Numbered from the stretch's first letter, positions 1 through 8,570 are shown. The stretch is DNA of 64,000 nucleotides from Brevibacterium aurantiacum (GCF_007558825.1 NZ_VLTK01000012.1:55001-119000); one strand, 5' to 3'. Notes: a model not told the origin generated them from the letters alone. Numbers and translations: made by a program.

Positions 1-1
1 C

Positions 2-949
2 CTGCTGGGCAATGCGCTCAAATACTCCTCTCAGGCCGAAGTCGTCGAACTGCGTGCCAATGAACAGATCATCGACAGCCACCGCTGGGTCGTTGTCGAG
101 GTGGCCGACACCGGCAGCGGCATTCCGCTGACCGAGCAGGACCAGGTGTGGGACGAACTCTCACGTGGCTCGCGCGTTCGTGCAGTGGCCGGTTCCGGCA
201 TGGGACTGTCACTGGTACGGGCGATTGTGACCCGTCACGGCGGTTCGGTGCAGCTGTTCAGCCAAGAAGGTGTGGGCACCTCGGTGCGTATGGTGTTGCC
301 GGTTCTCGGCGACGCCGCGCAGGTGACGGTGCCGCCGATGGCCGATCAGGTCGGGCATGCCGCGGCCGGATCTCATCCGGTCCAGCCGGTGCAGCTTCCC
401 GACACGGGGCAGACTCCCGGCTTCCTGCCTCCCCGGCAGCCTAACGAGGCGGAGCTTCAGGGACGGATCCTGGGGACGCCGCGAAGAACCTCGAAGCGAC
501 GCCTCGAGCGAGTCGACGGCAACCTCGTCCACAGGTCGACCGGAGAATCCCTGAGCGGCGGTTTCCCACCGGACTCTGGTCAGCACTCCCAGTTCAAGCC
601 CGGCCCAGGCGTCGGCCGCTCACCCGGGAACCCACAGGCAGCGCCGGAGTCAGAGCCCCAACCTGGACCCCAGTCGGGGCCGATACAGGGTACCGGCGGT
701 CCGCAGTCGGGTCCGCAGCAGCCTGATGGGAGCCAACCAGGACCGCAGCAGGCCTATGGAAGTCAGCCTGGACCGCAGCAGTATTACGGCAGTCAACCCG
801 GGGTGCAGTTCGGCAGCCAGCCGGGACCGCAGCAGGCCTGGCAGCAGCAACCGCCGCAGCCTCCGGCGCAGCCGCCTCAAGCACAGCAGCCTGATTCGGG
901 ACAGCAGCCACTGAGCCGCCGTGAGTTGCGGTCGAGGGAAGAACGGTGA
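2..949 (+). CDS. Sensor histidine kinase, C-terminal part (5' end outside window)
   Basis: The frame is open at the window edge and ends at TGA 947-949, so only about 315 C-terminal residues are visible. The first ~110 residues form a HATPase_c ATP-binding domain: N box LLGNALKYS, G1 box DTGSGI, G2 box GSGMGLSL. A ~200-residue Gly/Pro/Gln-rich tail follows, with near-repeats of GSQPGPQQ, probably unstructured. Such kinases phosphorylate a partner response regulator; neither the partner nor the sensor domain is in the window, so the signal is unknown. The stop overlaps the start of the lipoprotein gene, which points to one transcript. Confidence 0.85.
   Translation: MLGNALKYSSQAEVVELRANEQIIDSHRWVVVEVADTGSGIPLTEQDQVWDELSRGSRVRAVAGSGMGLSLVRAIVTRHGGSVQLFSQEGVGTSVRMVLPVLGDAAQVTVPPMADQVGHAAAGSHPVQPVQLPDTGQTPGFLPPRQPNEAELQGRILGTPRRTSKRRLERVDGNLVHRSTGESLSGGFPPDSGQHSQFKPGPGVGRSPGNPQAAPESEPQPGPQSGPIQGTGGPQSGPQQPDGSQPGPQQAYGSQPGPQQYYGSQPGVQFGSQPGPQQAWQQQPPQPPAQPPQAQQPDSGQQPLSRRELRSREER
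727..842 (+). repeat. In-frame GSQPGPQQ-type repeats in the kinase tail
   Basis: About four tandem units of 8-10 codons encode GSQPGPQQ followed by AY, YY or AW; one unit is degenerate (GSQPGVQF). They form a low-complexity, Gln/Pro-rich tail. Copy number may vary between strains. Confidence 0.7.
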
Positions 950-1641
950 TGGCCCACGCTGCGAAGGTGCGAACAGTCGTGGCAGGAGCGGCACTGTTCA
1001 GCCTTGCCCTCAGCGGCTGCTCGGCTCTGCAGATCCGCACCGCAGAACGGGATTCCGGTCCCGTCCGTGTGGCAGTGCAGGAGAAGGCCGGCGAGAACCC
1101 CACCACGGCACCCCCTGACGACGGAATCCCCGAGGGGATGAAGGAAGTCTCGGTCAACCTCGGCGATGAATGCCCCGTCGACGTCAGCGTCGCGATGACA
1201 GATGACTGGACCCAGGGATCGGCCAACGACGATTTCCACTCCTTCTCCCGCGGCACCTCCGTCGCCGACGCCGACACGATCCTCATCACCTGCAGCAAGG
1301 GCTACGACGAGTCCCCACAGTCGATCGTCGATGCGAAGAAGAAATACACGTTCGCGGAGCCGGACTCCTCGGTGCTGTCTCAGCGCACGGGCAGCCTCGC
1401 GGCCGGATCCTACTGGTCTTACCAAGGTGTGCTCGGCCCGACGGAGATCTTCGCGATCAACCAGGAGCCGACAGTCATGTACGGGACCCGGATCGGATAC
1501 CAGACAAATGGGCGCCTCGTCGACATCGGCGTCGAGATGCGTGCTCTCGAATCGGACGCGGACGCGGCAGAGGAGTTCAAGCAGATGCTGCCCACGGTCA
1601 CCATCGACGGCGAAAAGGTTCCCGCGCCGAGATTCAAATAG
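946..1641 (+). CDS. Secreted lipoprotein of unknown function
   Basis: About 231 residues. The N-terminus is a lipoprotein signal peptide: basic residues, a hydrophobic stretch (VVAGAALFSLAL) and the lipobox LSGC, so the mature protein should be lipid-anchored on the outer face of the membrane. No catalytic motif was recognised; two Cys in the mature part could form a disulfide. Start choice: GTG 946 lies 7 bases after GAGGG, while ATG 949 overlaps the kinase stop as ATGA; either is plausible. Overlap with the histidine kinase gene suggests co-transcription, and the lipoprotein could be an accessory to that signalling system. That role is inference from position only. Confidence 0.8.
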   Translation: MMAHAAKVRTVVAGAALFSLALSGCSALQIRTAERDSGPVRVAVQEKAGENPTTAPPDDGIPEGMKEVSVNLGDECPVDVSVAMTDDWTQGSANDDFHSFSRGTSVADADTILITCSKGYDESPQSIVDAKKKYTFAEPDSSVLSQRTGSLAAGSYWSYQGVLGPTEIFAINQEPTVMYGTRIGYQTNGRLVDIGVEMRALESDADAAEEFKQMLPTVTIDGEKVPAPRFK

Positions 1642-1673
1642 AAATCTGCAGACCCGACCATCGGCGATGATCC

Positions 1674-1679
1674 TAGGAT
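1674..1679 (+). promoter_or_regulatory. -10 box of leaderless promoter (TAGGAT)
   Basis: TAGGAT lies 6 bases before ATG 1686, with no Shine-Dalgarno sequence between them. Transcription would begin at or next to the start codon. No clear -35. Confidence 0.55.
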
Positions 1680-1685
1680 GGTTCT

Positions 1686-3803
1686 ATGACGATCAACGAC
1701 GCTGTGACTACTCTCCTCGATGCCCGCCGACTGCAAGGTCTCCTGACGAACCAGAGCGGCCGTGTCATCGCCCAGTATTCCTTCCTCAATGCCGAGGGCA
1801 ACAGCTACCTCTCCCACCTGGCAGATATCAGCGGTGAACGACCGCGCCGAATCACCCGCGGCGATCAGTCCATCGGCCCGGCCGCCGTCAGCGACTCGGG
1901 CACCGTGTACTTCGCGGCCAAGCGCACCGGCGAAGACGGCAAAGATGCCGAAAGCCCCAGCCTCTGGGCCCTGCCGGAGACCGGGGAAGCACGCAAGCTC
2001 GCCGATCACGACGGCGGATTCTCCCGAATCGAGGTCAAAGGCCACTCCATGATCGTGCAGTTCCCCGTCCACAGCTGGGCCGCGAACGAGGACGAACACC
2101 AGGAATACAGTCAGGAACGCAGGAAATCGAAGGTCAGCGGAATCCTCCACGCGGGTTTCCCCATCCGCCATTGGGATCATGACCTGGGCCCGGGACAGGA
2201 GACCCTCGCGGTCGCAGACCTGACCGAGATCACCGACGAGTTCGACGATGACCTCACCCCCGACGCCACACGGGGCGCTGCTGAATCCGAGACGACCACG
2301 TCTGACGGTGCCACGTCCACCACCCCGGCCGCCGAGGCCACCAGCTGCAGCGAAGACTCGACCACAGCCGCTTCCATCGGACTCACCTTTCGCTACCTGC
2401 CTCTGCCGCCGGGACGACTCGTCGACTGGGCCGTTGATGAGGAAGCACAGTTCGTTCTCGTCCAGGTCGAGAAGCCGATCTCGGGTCAGCTCGAGGCCAG
2501 CGAGATCTGGCAGCTCGACCTGCACAAACACAGTGCACCCCGCCTGCTGGTCGAGGCCGCCGCCGACCACGGTTTCGGCGTCGAGGCGATCAGCCCCGAC
2601 GGAACCCACGCCCTGGTCACTCGCGAGCAGTTCTGGACGTCGAAGACGAACCTGTCCGCAACGCTCATGCTCCTCAACCTCGACACAGGCTCAGTGGAGC
2701 CAGTCTGGCCCGAAGCCGATCACTGGTTCGAACCCGTCTGGGCCGACGATTCGACGATCGTGGCAACTGCTGACGACCACGGACGCGGCAGTGTCTTCAT
2801 CGGTGATGTCAACGACGAACAGCCTCGGCGGCTGGTGGGCGGTCCGGGGCAGAAATATGCCTTTGCAGGACTGCAGGTGCAGGGAATCACGGTCGTGGCG
2901 ACCGCCTCGGCGATCGATGTCGCACCACTGCCCATCGCCATCGACCTGATCTCGGGTCAGATCAGCGAGCTCGCCAACCCGGCGAACGTCATCGACGGGG
3001 CAGGCACCCTCACCGAGGTGGCCGCCGTTGGTGACGACGGCACCGAGGTGCGAGCCTGGTTGGCTGTGCCCGACGGGGAAGGTCCGTTCCCACTCGTCGT
3101 ATTCGCGCACGGCGGGCCCTGGGGGTCCTGGAACTCCTGGACGTATCGGTGGAACCCGGGACCGTTCGCGGCCGCCGGATACGCGGTGCTGCTGCCGGAT
3201 CCGGCGATCTCCACCGGCTACGGCCAGTCGATGATCGACCGCGGTCAGCAGGAACTGGGTGGGGCGCCCTTCACAGATATCCTGGCGCTCACGGATGCGG
3301 CCATAGAACGCCCCGACATCGATGCCGAGCGCACCGCTCTGGCCGGCGGATCCTACGGCGGGTACATGGCGAACTGGGTGGCCGGGCACACCAGCGAACG
3401 GTTCAGATGCATCATCACGCACGCCTCCCTGTGGAACACGACGTCGATGGGACGGACCACGGACAACGCCTCTTGGGACGTGGCCATGCGGAAGCAGTCG
3501 GGGACGTACTCGCCGCACCTGTTCGCCGACCGGATCGAGGTGCCGATGCTCGTCATCCACGGTGACAAGGACTACCGGGTGCCCATCGGGCAGGGGCAGG
3601 AACTCTGGTACGACCTGCTGTCCCGGTCGAAGACGCCGCTGGACGCGGAGGGGCAGACACAGCATCGCTTTCTGTACTTCCCCGACGAAGGACACTGGGT
3701 GGCCGGTCGCGGCAATGCCGAGGTCTGGTACCGCACGGTCCTGGCGTTCCTCGACAGGCACGTCCTCGACATCGACGCCCAACGCGTCCGCACTCTGGGG
3801 TGA
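1686..3803 (+). CDS. S9 family peptidase (prolyl oligopeptidase type)
   Basis: 705 residues, cytoplasmic by lack of a signal peptide. The N-terminal ~430 residues should form a beta-propeller lid; the C-terminal part is the alpha/beta-hydrolase peptidase domain. The catalytic triad is readable: Ser556 in GGSYGGYM, Asp629 in HGDKDYRVP and His670 in DEGHW. Enzymes of this family (acylaminoacyl peptidase / dipeptidyl peptidase-like) cut short peptides. A Thr/Ala/Ser-rich low-complexity stretch around residues 190-225 interrupts the propeller part. The stop overlaps the next start (GTGA at 3800), so it is probably co-transcribed with nagA, giving a small peptide/amino-sugar turnover operon. Substrate unknown. 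Confidence 0.92.
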   Translation: MTINDAVTTLLDARRLQGLLTNQSGRVIAQYSFLNAEGNSYLSHLADISGERPRRITRGDQSIGPAAVSDSGTVYFAAKRTGEDGKDAESPSLWALPETGEARKLADHDGGFSRIEVKGHSMIVQFPVHSWAANEDEHQEYSQERRKSKVSGILHAGFPIRHWDHDLGPGQETLAVADLTEITDEFDDDLTPDATRGAAESETTTSDGATSTTPAAEATSCSEDSTTAASIGLTFRYLPLPPGRLVDWAVDEEAQFVLVQVEKPISGQLEASEIWQLDLHKHSAPRLLVEAAADHGFGVEAISPDGTHALVTREQFWTSKTNLSATLMLLNLDTGSVEPVWPEADHWFEPVWADDSTIVATADDHGRGSVFIGDVNDEQPRRLVGGPGQKYAFAGLQVQGITVVATASAIDVAPLPIAIDLISGQISELANPANVIDGAGTLTEVAAVGDDGTEVRAWLAVPDGEGPFPLVVFAHGGPWGSWNSWTYRWNPGPFAAAGYAVLLPDPAISTGYGQSMIDRGQQELGGAPFTDILALTDAAIERPDIDAERTALAGGSYGGYMANWVAGHTSERFRCIITHASLWNTTSMGRTTDNASWDVAMRKQSGTYSPHLFADRIEVPMLVIHGDKDYRVPIGQGQELWYDLLSRSKTPLDAEGQTQHRFLYFPDEGHWVAGRGNAEVWYRTVLAFLDRHVLDIDAQRVRTLG

Positions 3804-5032
3804 AGGCAGAAATCGGACCGATGACGACAGACAGCGACCAGGCGAACACGACGACGCCCGCAGACACCATCATCCGCAATGCCATCATCCTCGACGGCGA
3901 TCCGGCTGGTTTCACCGTGGACACGGCCGATGACTGGCTTGCCGAGGCCGGGGGAGTCGTCATCGCACGCGGCCGCGGTTCGGGCTGGCAGGACCTGAGC
4001 ACCTCGGCGAGAGTGAGGACCATCGATGCAGAAGGCGCGTACCTGGTCCCCGGCTATGTCGACATCCACTGCCATGGAGCCGGCGGCTCGAGCGCCGAGG
4101 ACGGGGATGACGGACTCGACGAGGTGCTCGCCGTCCACCGCCGGCACGGAACCCGGGCGCTCGCCCTCTCCTTCGTCTCGGACACGATCGAGGGTCTCTG
4201 CGACTCCCTGACGACCGGAGCCAGGCTCGTGAGGGAGAAGCCTGGCGTACTCGGATTGCATGCTGAAGGTCCGTTCCTGTCCCCGGACTTCAAGGGCGCC
4301 CACGCACCCGAAGTTCTCACGTGCCCTACCCCCGAGGCGGTCGAATCGATCCTGACGGCTGCAGACGGAACGTTGGCCCAGATCACGATCGCCCCCGAAC
4401 TGCCCGGTGCGCTCGACGCGATCTCACGGTTCACCTCGGCGGGGGTGAGCGTGGCCATCGGGCACACCGCAGCCGGCTACGAGGAAGCGGGCCGTGCCTT
4501 CGACGCGGGCGCGAACATCCTCACCCACACGTTCAACGCGATGTCCGGCATCCACCACCGGGCGCCCGGTCCGATCCTCGCCGCGATCGAGGCAGGACAC
4601 GTCACGCTCGAACTCATCAACGACGGAGTGCACGTGGCGACCGCTCCTGCAAGGATGCTGACGCGCCTGGTGCCCGGCAGGATCGCGCTGATCACCGATG
4701 CCATGGCCGCGACAGGGATGGCCGACGGGCGGTACATGCTCGGATCTCTGCCGGTGCAGGTGGAGGATTCCGTGGCGCGACTGCTGGGCGAGGACGGTTC
4801 GACCGGGTCCATTGCCGGCTCCACTCTGACCATGGAAGATGCGGTGATGAGAGCCGTTACCGAGGTGGGAATGACCCCGCTTGAGGCGGTCCGGGCCGCG
4901 AGCCTGGTGCCGCTGCGGGCACTGGGGGTCATCGCCGAGGACGAGCTCAGTCTGCTGCGCGTGGGAATGCCCTCCGAGCACCTGCTGCTGAACGCGGACA
5001 TGAGCATCCGAACAGAGAACATGGCACGATAG
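3800..5032 (+). CDS. nagA: N-acetylglucosamine-6-phosphate deacetylase
   Basis: About 410 residues. Amidohydrolase-family enzyme removing acetate from N-acetylglucosamine-6-phosphate, feeding amino sugars from cell wall or chitin into glycolysis or recycling. Readable motifs: metal-site HCH in VDIHCHGAGG, HAEGPF with the neighbouring KGAH, the metal/substrate His in IGHTAAG and THTFNAM, and the catalytic Asp in LITDAMAATG. Start GTG 3800 overlaps the upstream stop; ATG 3821 (MTTDSDQ) is an alternative giving 403 residues. Neither has a strong ribosome-binding site. The gene follows the S9 peptidase and is followed after 5 bp by the isochorismatase-like gene. No nagB or PTS gene is nearby. Confidence 0.93.
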   Translation: MKAEIGPMTTDSDQANTTTPADTIIRNAIILDGDPAGFTVDTADDWLAEAGGVVIARGRGSGWQDLSTSARVRTIDAEGAYLVPGYVDIHCHGAGGSSAEDGDDGLDEVLAVHRRHGTRALALSFVSDTIEGLCDSLTTGARLVREKPGVLGLHAEGPFLSPDFKGAHAPEVLTCPTPEAVESILTAADGTLAQITIAPELPGALDAISRFTSAGVSVAIGHTAAGYEEAGRAFDAGANILTHTFNAMSGIHHRAPGPILAAIEAGHVTLELINDGVHVATAPARMLTRLVPGRIALITDAMAATGMADGRYMLGSLPVQVEDSVARLLGEDGSTGSIAGSTLTMEDAVMRAVTEVGMTPLEAVRAASLVPLRALGVIAEDELSLLRVGMPSEHLLLNADMSIRTENMAR

Positions 5033-5037
5033 GAGAC

Positions 5038-5604
5038 ATGGATGCCCTGCTCCTCATCGACACCGACGACGCCGAGATCTTAGTCGACATCGTCGGCCGT
5101 ACTCGCACCGTCGGCGGTGTCCTCATCTTCGCCTCGACGAAGGACGAACTCGTCGACGTCGACGATGAGGAACTGTCCATCTTCGTGCCCGACGAAGAAG
5201 ACCTCGTGCTGCGTTCGGAGAAGCCTGACGTCTTCGACGGCATCCGAGACCTGGCCCCCGGCCTCCACGACATGGGCATTGACCGCATCGTCATCGCCGG
5301 TGGGGACGTGAGCACAGTCGCGAATTCCGAGGATGCAGATGCCCTGGACGGTGCAGATGCCCCGGATGGTGCAGGCAGCACGGATGGCGCGGATGACGCA
5401 GACGCTCCCGACGACACCGGCGCCGGCGATCTGCCGGGATCGGTTCGTGCCTCCGCGATGGCCGCTCTCGTCTGCAACTTCGACGTCGTCGTCCTCTCCG
5501 ACGCGGTGATCGACCCCGAAGGTCAACCCGTGACCTGGCTGGACTCGGCCGAAGAAGCCGGAGCCATGATCAAGAAGACCGCTGACACCTGGCTGAGGAT
5601 GTGA
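5038..5604 (+). CDS. Isochorismatase-like protein, probably catalytically inactive
   Basis: 188 residues. It follows the pattern of isochorismatase/nicotinamidase-fold hydrolases: an N-terminal strand with Asp8 (LLLIDTDD), a Lys62 followed by F (EKPDVF), the strand IDRIVIAGG, and a final ASAMAAL...VVLSDAV segment. In the family the nucleophile Cys sits just before that last helix (CV.A.A); here the position holds Ser135 (GSVRASA). Between the strand and this loop lies an Asp/Ala/Gly-rich insertion of roughly residues 97-130. It may therefore be a binding or scaffold protein. AGGAG overlapping the nagA stop provides the ribosome-binding site, so it is translated in the nagA operon. Confidence 0.75.
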   Translation: MDALLLIDTDDAEILVDIVGRTRTVGGVLIFASTKDELVDVDDEELSIFVPDEEDLVLRSEKPDVFDGIRDLAPGLHDMGIDRIVIAGGDVSTVANSEDADALDGADAPDGAGSTDGADDADAPDDTGAGDLPGSVRASAMAALVCNFDVVVLSDAVIDPEGQPVTWLDSAEEAGAMIKKTADTWLRM

Positions 5605-5694
5605 ATTCCGACGGCACCGAGCAACGCAGCTCAGCTCAGGACCTGCTCCTCTTCGGTGGTGACAGGGTCGCTCTGGCGCCGTAGGCCATATTGG

Positions 5695-5711
5695 TTCTAC
5701 ACTGTGTAGAA
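5695..5711. promoter_or_regulatory. Perfect palindrome TTCTACAC-T-GTGTAGAA, candidate repressor operator
   Basis: Eight-base arms around one central base, all matching, in the gap before the Met/His-rich membrane protein gene (start 5777). Its core TACA...TGTA resembles operators of BlaI/MecI/CopY-type winged-helix repressors. A second inverted repeat, AGAAGA-N6-TCTTCT (5708-5725), overlaps its right arm. No such repressor gene is in the window. Confidence 0.55.
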
Positions 5712-5776
5712 GATTTGAGTCTTCTGAGGCTCAGCCACGGTGCCATCTGTGCGAGCAGCCCAAGGAGAGGAGGGGC

Positions 5777-6424
5777 ATGACCGGATCGAACAAGTCGGTT
5801 CGTGCTCTCTTCGCCGCGCTCATGACGACTCTGCTGGCCGTGCTTATGCACGTCGGCGCCGGTGGCACGACCTCGGTCGTCGGCATCGTGATCGTCTTCG
5901 TCTTCGCCTTATGGGCCGCAATGATCCTCGCTGGTCGTCGGCTCGGATATCTGGCGTTGGGATCACTGCTCGGCTTGGGCCAGATCCTCATGCACCTGTC
6001 GATGGGTTGGTTCACCGCCGCACCCGCTGCCACCGGTGCAACGACGACCGGAATGGCCATGGGCCACCAGCACATGAACCACGGGACCGGTGCCCTCGAC
6101 GTGGGCCAGGCTGGGTCTATGTCCCATCCGATGTCGCACATGGCCGGTGACGGCTCGAGCGCGAGCCTGCCCATGGTGCTCGCTCACATCGCCGCGGTCA
6201 TCGTCACCGCAGTGGCCCTCAAGCGCGGCGAAGACATCATCCTCACCATCCTGCAGCTGGCGCTGGGACCGGTCGCCACCGCACTTCGGTCACTCGCCGA
6301 GGCGGTCGGTGTACTGGCCGAATTCCCGACCCGATTCGTCCAGGGCGAGTTCCATCTGCCACAGGCCATCACCTCTGCCGTCGTCGGCCCGAACTACCGA
6401 CGCGGACCGCCCGCTCTCGTCTGA
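5777..6424 (+). CDS. Met/His-rich integral membrane protein, probably copper-related
   Basis: 215 residues. Hydrophobicity suggests about four membrane helices: three in the first ~85 residues and one around residues 130-155. The loop between them is rich in Met and His (MAMGHQHMNH and SMSHPMSHM), the kind of segment that binds copper. The C-terminal ~50 residues are amphipathic. I do not recognise a named family. It is the first gene of a probable unit with a PCu(A)C-type lipoprotein and a DyP peroxidase, which supports a role in copper handling outside the membrane. Start ATG 5777 follows GGAGAGG. The palindrome at 5695-5711 lies in its promoter region. Confidence 0.8.
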   Translation: MTGSNKSVRALFAALMTTLLAVLMHVGAGGTTSVVGIVIVFVFALWAAMILAGRRLGYLALGSLLGLGQILMHLSMGWFTAAPAATGATTTGMAMGHQHMNHGTGALDVGQAGSMSHPMSHMAGDGSSASLPMVLAHIAAVIVTAVALKRGEDIILTILQLALGPVATALRSLAEAVGVLAEFPTRFVQGEFHLPQAITSAVVGPNYRRGPPALV

Positions 6425-6616
6425 ACTCAGAACCTCACCATCGGCGGAGACCCCGCCGACTCACACATCATTGGTGACAGCCATGCACCGTCGCGGACGA
6501 GCAGTACCGTGTGCCCGATCGTGTCCATGCGCCTGATTGCGCCCGATCGCGTCGGCGTCCGATCGTAAGTCGCGACCTGTGCCCGGCTGCACCGACAAGC
6601 TGAAAGTGCAGACGAA

Positions 6617-7255
6617 ATGCGAAAGAACACCACCCTGATGGCCACCATGGCAGTTGCCTTCATGATCGGCCTCAGTGCCTGCAACCAGAGCCAGGCGAGC
6701 GAGCCCGAAGAAGCCAGCAGCTCCCAGATCAGCGTCGACTCCCTGAGTCTCGACAACGCCTGGGTCAAGGCCGCCGACGACGGCATGACCGCTGTCTTCG
6801 GAGAACTCGAGAACAACAGCGACAAAGACATCAACCTCGTCGCCGCGAAGTACGATGACGCTGACCAGGTCCAACTCCACGAGACTCTCGAAGACAACTC
6901 GGGAGGAATGTCGATGCAGGAGAAGAAGGGCGGCTTCACGATCCCTGCGGGCAAGTCCCTGAGCCTCAAGCCCGGTGGCGATCACATCATGGTCATGGGG
7001 TTGGCGAAGCCGATCAAACCCGGCGAGGAGATCTCGTTGGAGCTCGTCACCGCCGATCAGCAGAGCTTCCCGGTGACCGCCATCGCCAAGGACTATTCGG
7101 GTGCGCAGGAGAACTACGCCCCTGGCGAGGCCGATGGCGAAGGCGACGGCGCCGACCACGATGACATGGACCGTACGGACATGGACCACGACGAAATGGA
7201 CCACGGGGACATGGACCACGACGAGATGGTCCACGGGGACAACGATGACCACTGA
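6617..7255 (+). CDS. PCu(A)C-family copper chaperone lipoprotein with Met-Asp-His tail
   Basis: 212 residues. A signal peptide ends in the lipobox LSAC (Cys22). The core (about residues 45-150) matches the DUF461/PCu(A)C copper chaperones: copper ligands His88, Met98 or Met100, His123 and Met125 (HIM) stand in the family order, with spacing slightly off the classic motif. After residue ~170 comes an acidic tail of repeated MDH units, likely an additional copper-binding segment. In actinobacteria such proteins pass extracellular copper to cuproenzymes. Spacing of 193 bp to the membrane protein gene leaves room for its own promoter. The 3' end overlaps the DyP gene by 11 bp. Confidence 0.88.
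   Translation: MRKNTTLMATMAVAFMIGLSACNQSQASEPEEASSSQISVDSLSLDNAWVKAADDGMTAVFGELENNSDKDINLVAAKYDDADQVQLHETLEDNSGGMSMQEKKGGFTIPAGKSLSLKPGGDHIMVMGLAKPIKPGEEISLELVTADQQSFPVTAIAKDYSGAQENYAPGEADGEGDGADHDDMDRTDMDHDEMDHGDMDHDEMVHGDNDDH
7178..7237 (+). repeat. Two tandem 30-bp units encoding Met-Asp-His repeats
   Basis: Units 7178-7207 and 7208-7237 differ at two bases. They encode DMDHDE(M)xHG. The repeats lie just before the overlap with the DyP start codon, so copy number changes in multiples of 30 bp would keep both frames intact. Confidence 0.8.
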
Positions 7256-8564
7256 GTCTGAGTCCAGAGATGCCTCTTCTGATTCTCACGGCTTCAGCCG
7301 CCGACGTCTCATCGCATCGGTGGCAGCCGCCGGAGGGACGGGAGTGGTCGGCGCCGTCGCAGGCTTCGGTGTGGGACGATCCGGTGCTGGCGGCCGTGCC
7401 GAGGACTCGCCGTCCCGGGATCTCCGCGGAGCCAACGGGTCGCTCACCGAACCGTTCTACGCCCCTCACCAGTCCGGGGTGGAGACTCCTCCGCAGGCTC
7501 ACGCGCACTTCCTCGCATTGACGCTGAAACCCGGAATCGACGCCGCCGAGGTGGTCCGCTGGCTGCGACTGCTCACCGCAGATGCCGCCGCCCTGACGCA
7601 GGGCGGCGGCCCACTGGCCGACTCCGAACCCGAACTCGCCCACGATCCGGCGCGATTGACGGTCACGTTCGGATTCGGCCGCGGCCTTGTGACGCTGGCG
7701 GGGCAGAATTCCGTGCCCACCTGGTTAGGTCCACTGGAGAAGTTTCCGATCGATGATCTCGAACCGGACCTGTGCACAGGCGATCTGCTCCTGCAGATCT
7801 GCGGTGACGATCCGCTGGCCTTGGCACATGCACGAAGGATGCTGTGGAAGGATTCCCGGACCTTCGCCGAGGTGGCCTGGCAGAGGGATGGGTTCCGCCG
7901 TTCCTACGGCAGCAAAGCAGAGGGGAAGACCCAACGGAACCTCTTCGGACAGTTAGATGGGACAGCCAACCCCGGTCCCGGATCCGAAGACTTCGCGCGC
8001 ATCATCTGGGGACAGGGCACCGGCAGGGAAGATGCGGTGTACTCCGCGCGCGGGGAACCGCCGGACAACCTCGGTGCACATCTGCCTGAGTGGATGCGCG
8101 GGGGAACGACCCTGGTGCTGCGCGATATCGCGATGAACTTGGACACCTGGGATAGGGCTGACCGGCCGGCACGCGAGTTCGCGACGGGACGGACCCTCGA
8201 TCAAGGCGCACCGCTGTCGGGCACTGACGAGTTCGATGCTCCCGACTTCACCGCGGTCGACAAGCGCGGCCTGACGAAGATCTCGGCGGCTTCGCATGTG
8301 GCCAGGGCTCGCGATGGGCTGGGCCCGGAGACTCAGATCCACCGGCGAACGTTCAACTACGAGACGGGGGCGGGGGAGGAAGCCGGACTGCTGTTCGCAT
8401 CGTTCCAAGCCGACATCGACCGGCAGTACCTGCCGATCCAACGCCGCCTCGCCGAGGTGGATCTGCTCAATGAGTGGACCACGCCGATCGGGTCGACGGT
8501 GTGGGCGATTCCGCCGGGCGTCCAGGAGGGGGAGTACATCGGACAGAGCCTCTTCGAGAGGTGA
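7245..8564 (+). CDS. Tat-exported DyP-type heme peroxidase
   Basis: 439 residues from ATG 7245. The N-terminus carries a twin-arginine signal (SRRRLIASVAAAGG), so the folded heme protein should be exported. DyP hallmarks: the GXXDGT motif (GQLDGT, distal Asp), a proximal-His candidate in AASHVARARDG, and the C-terminal FNYETG...GLLFASFQAD region. DyP peroxidases oxidise dyes, phenols or porphyrins with hydrogen peroxide. Overlap of 11 bp with the copper chaperone gene indicates translational coupling. In Streptomyces, DyP-type enzyme DtpA works with extracellular copper chaperones, so the pairing is informative. An upstream extension in this frame to 7101 runs through the chaperone gene and is not a real start. 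Confidence 0.9.
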   Translation: MTTESESRDASSDSHGFSRRRLIASVAAAGGTGVVGAVAGFGVGRSGAGGRAEDSPSRDLRGANGSLTEPFYAPHQSGVETPPQAHAHFLALTLKPGIDAAEVVRWLRLLTADAAALTQGGGPLADSEPELAHDPARLTVTFGFGRGLVTLAGQNSVPTWLGPLEKFPIDDLEPDLCTGDLLLQICGDDPLALAHARRMLWKDSRTFAEVAWQRDGFRRSYGSKAEGKTQRNLFGQLDGTANPGPGSEDFARIIWGQGTGREDAVYSARGEPPDNLGAHLPEWMRGGTTLVLRDIAMNLDTWDRADRPAREFATGRTLDQGAPLSGTDEFDAPDFTAVDKRGLTKISAASHVARARDGLGPETQIHRRTFNYETGAGEEAGLLFASFQADIDRQYLPIQRRLAEVDLLNEWTTPIGSTVWAIPPGVQEGEYIGQSLFER

Positions 8565-8570
8565 AGCTGT

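Noticed and set aside
594..1298. Long minus-strand open frame opposite the kinase tail and lipoprotein
   Set aside because: It mirrors the codon pattern of the repeat-rich tail and crosses two real genes; no ribosome-binding site or domain.
7101..7244. Upstream extension of the DyP frame
   Set aside because: It reads Thr/Trp/Arg-rich nonsense through the Met-Asp-His repeats of the chaperone gene; the Tat signal follows ATG 7245 directly.
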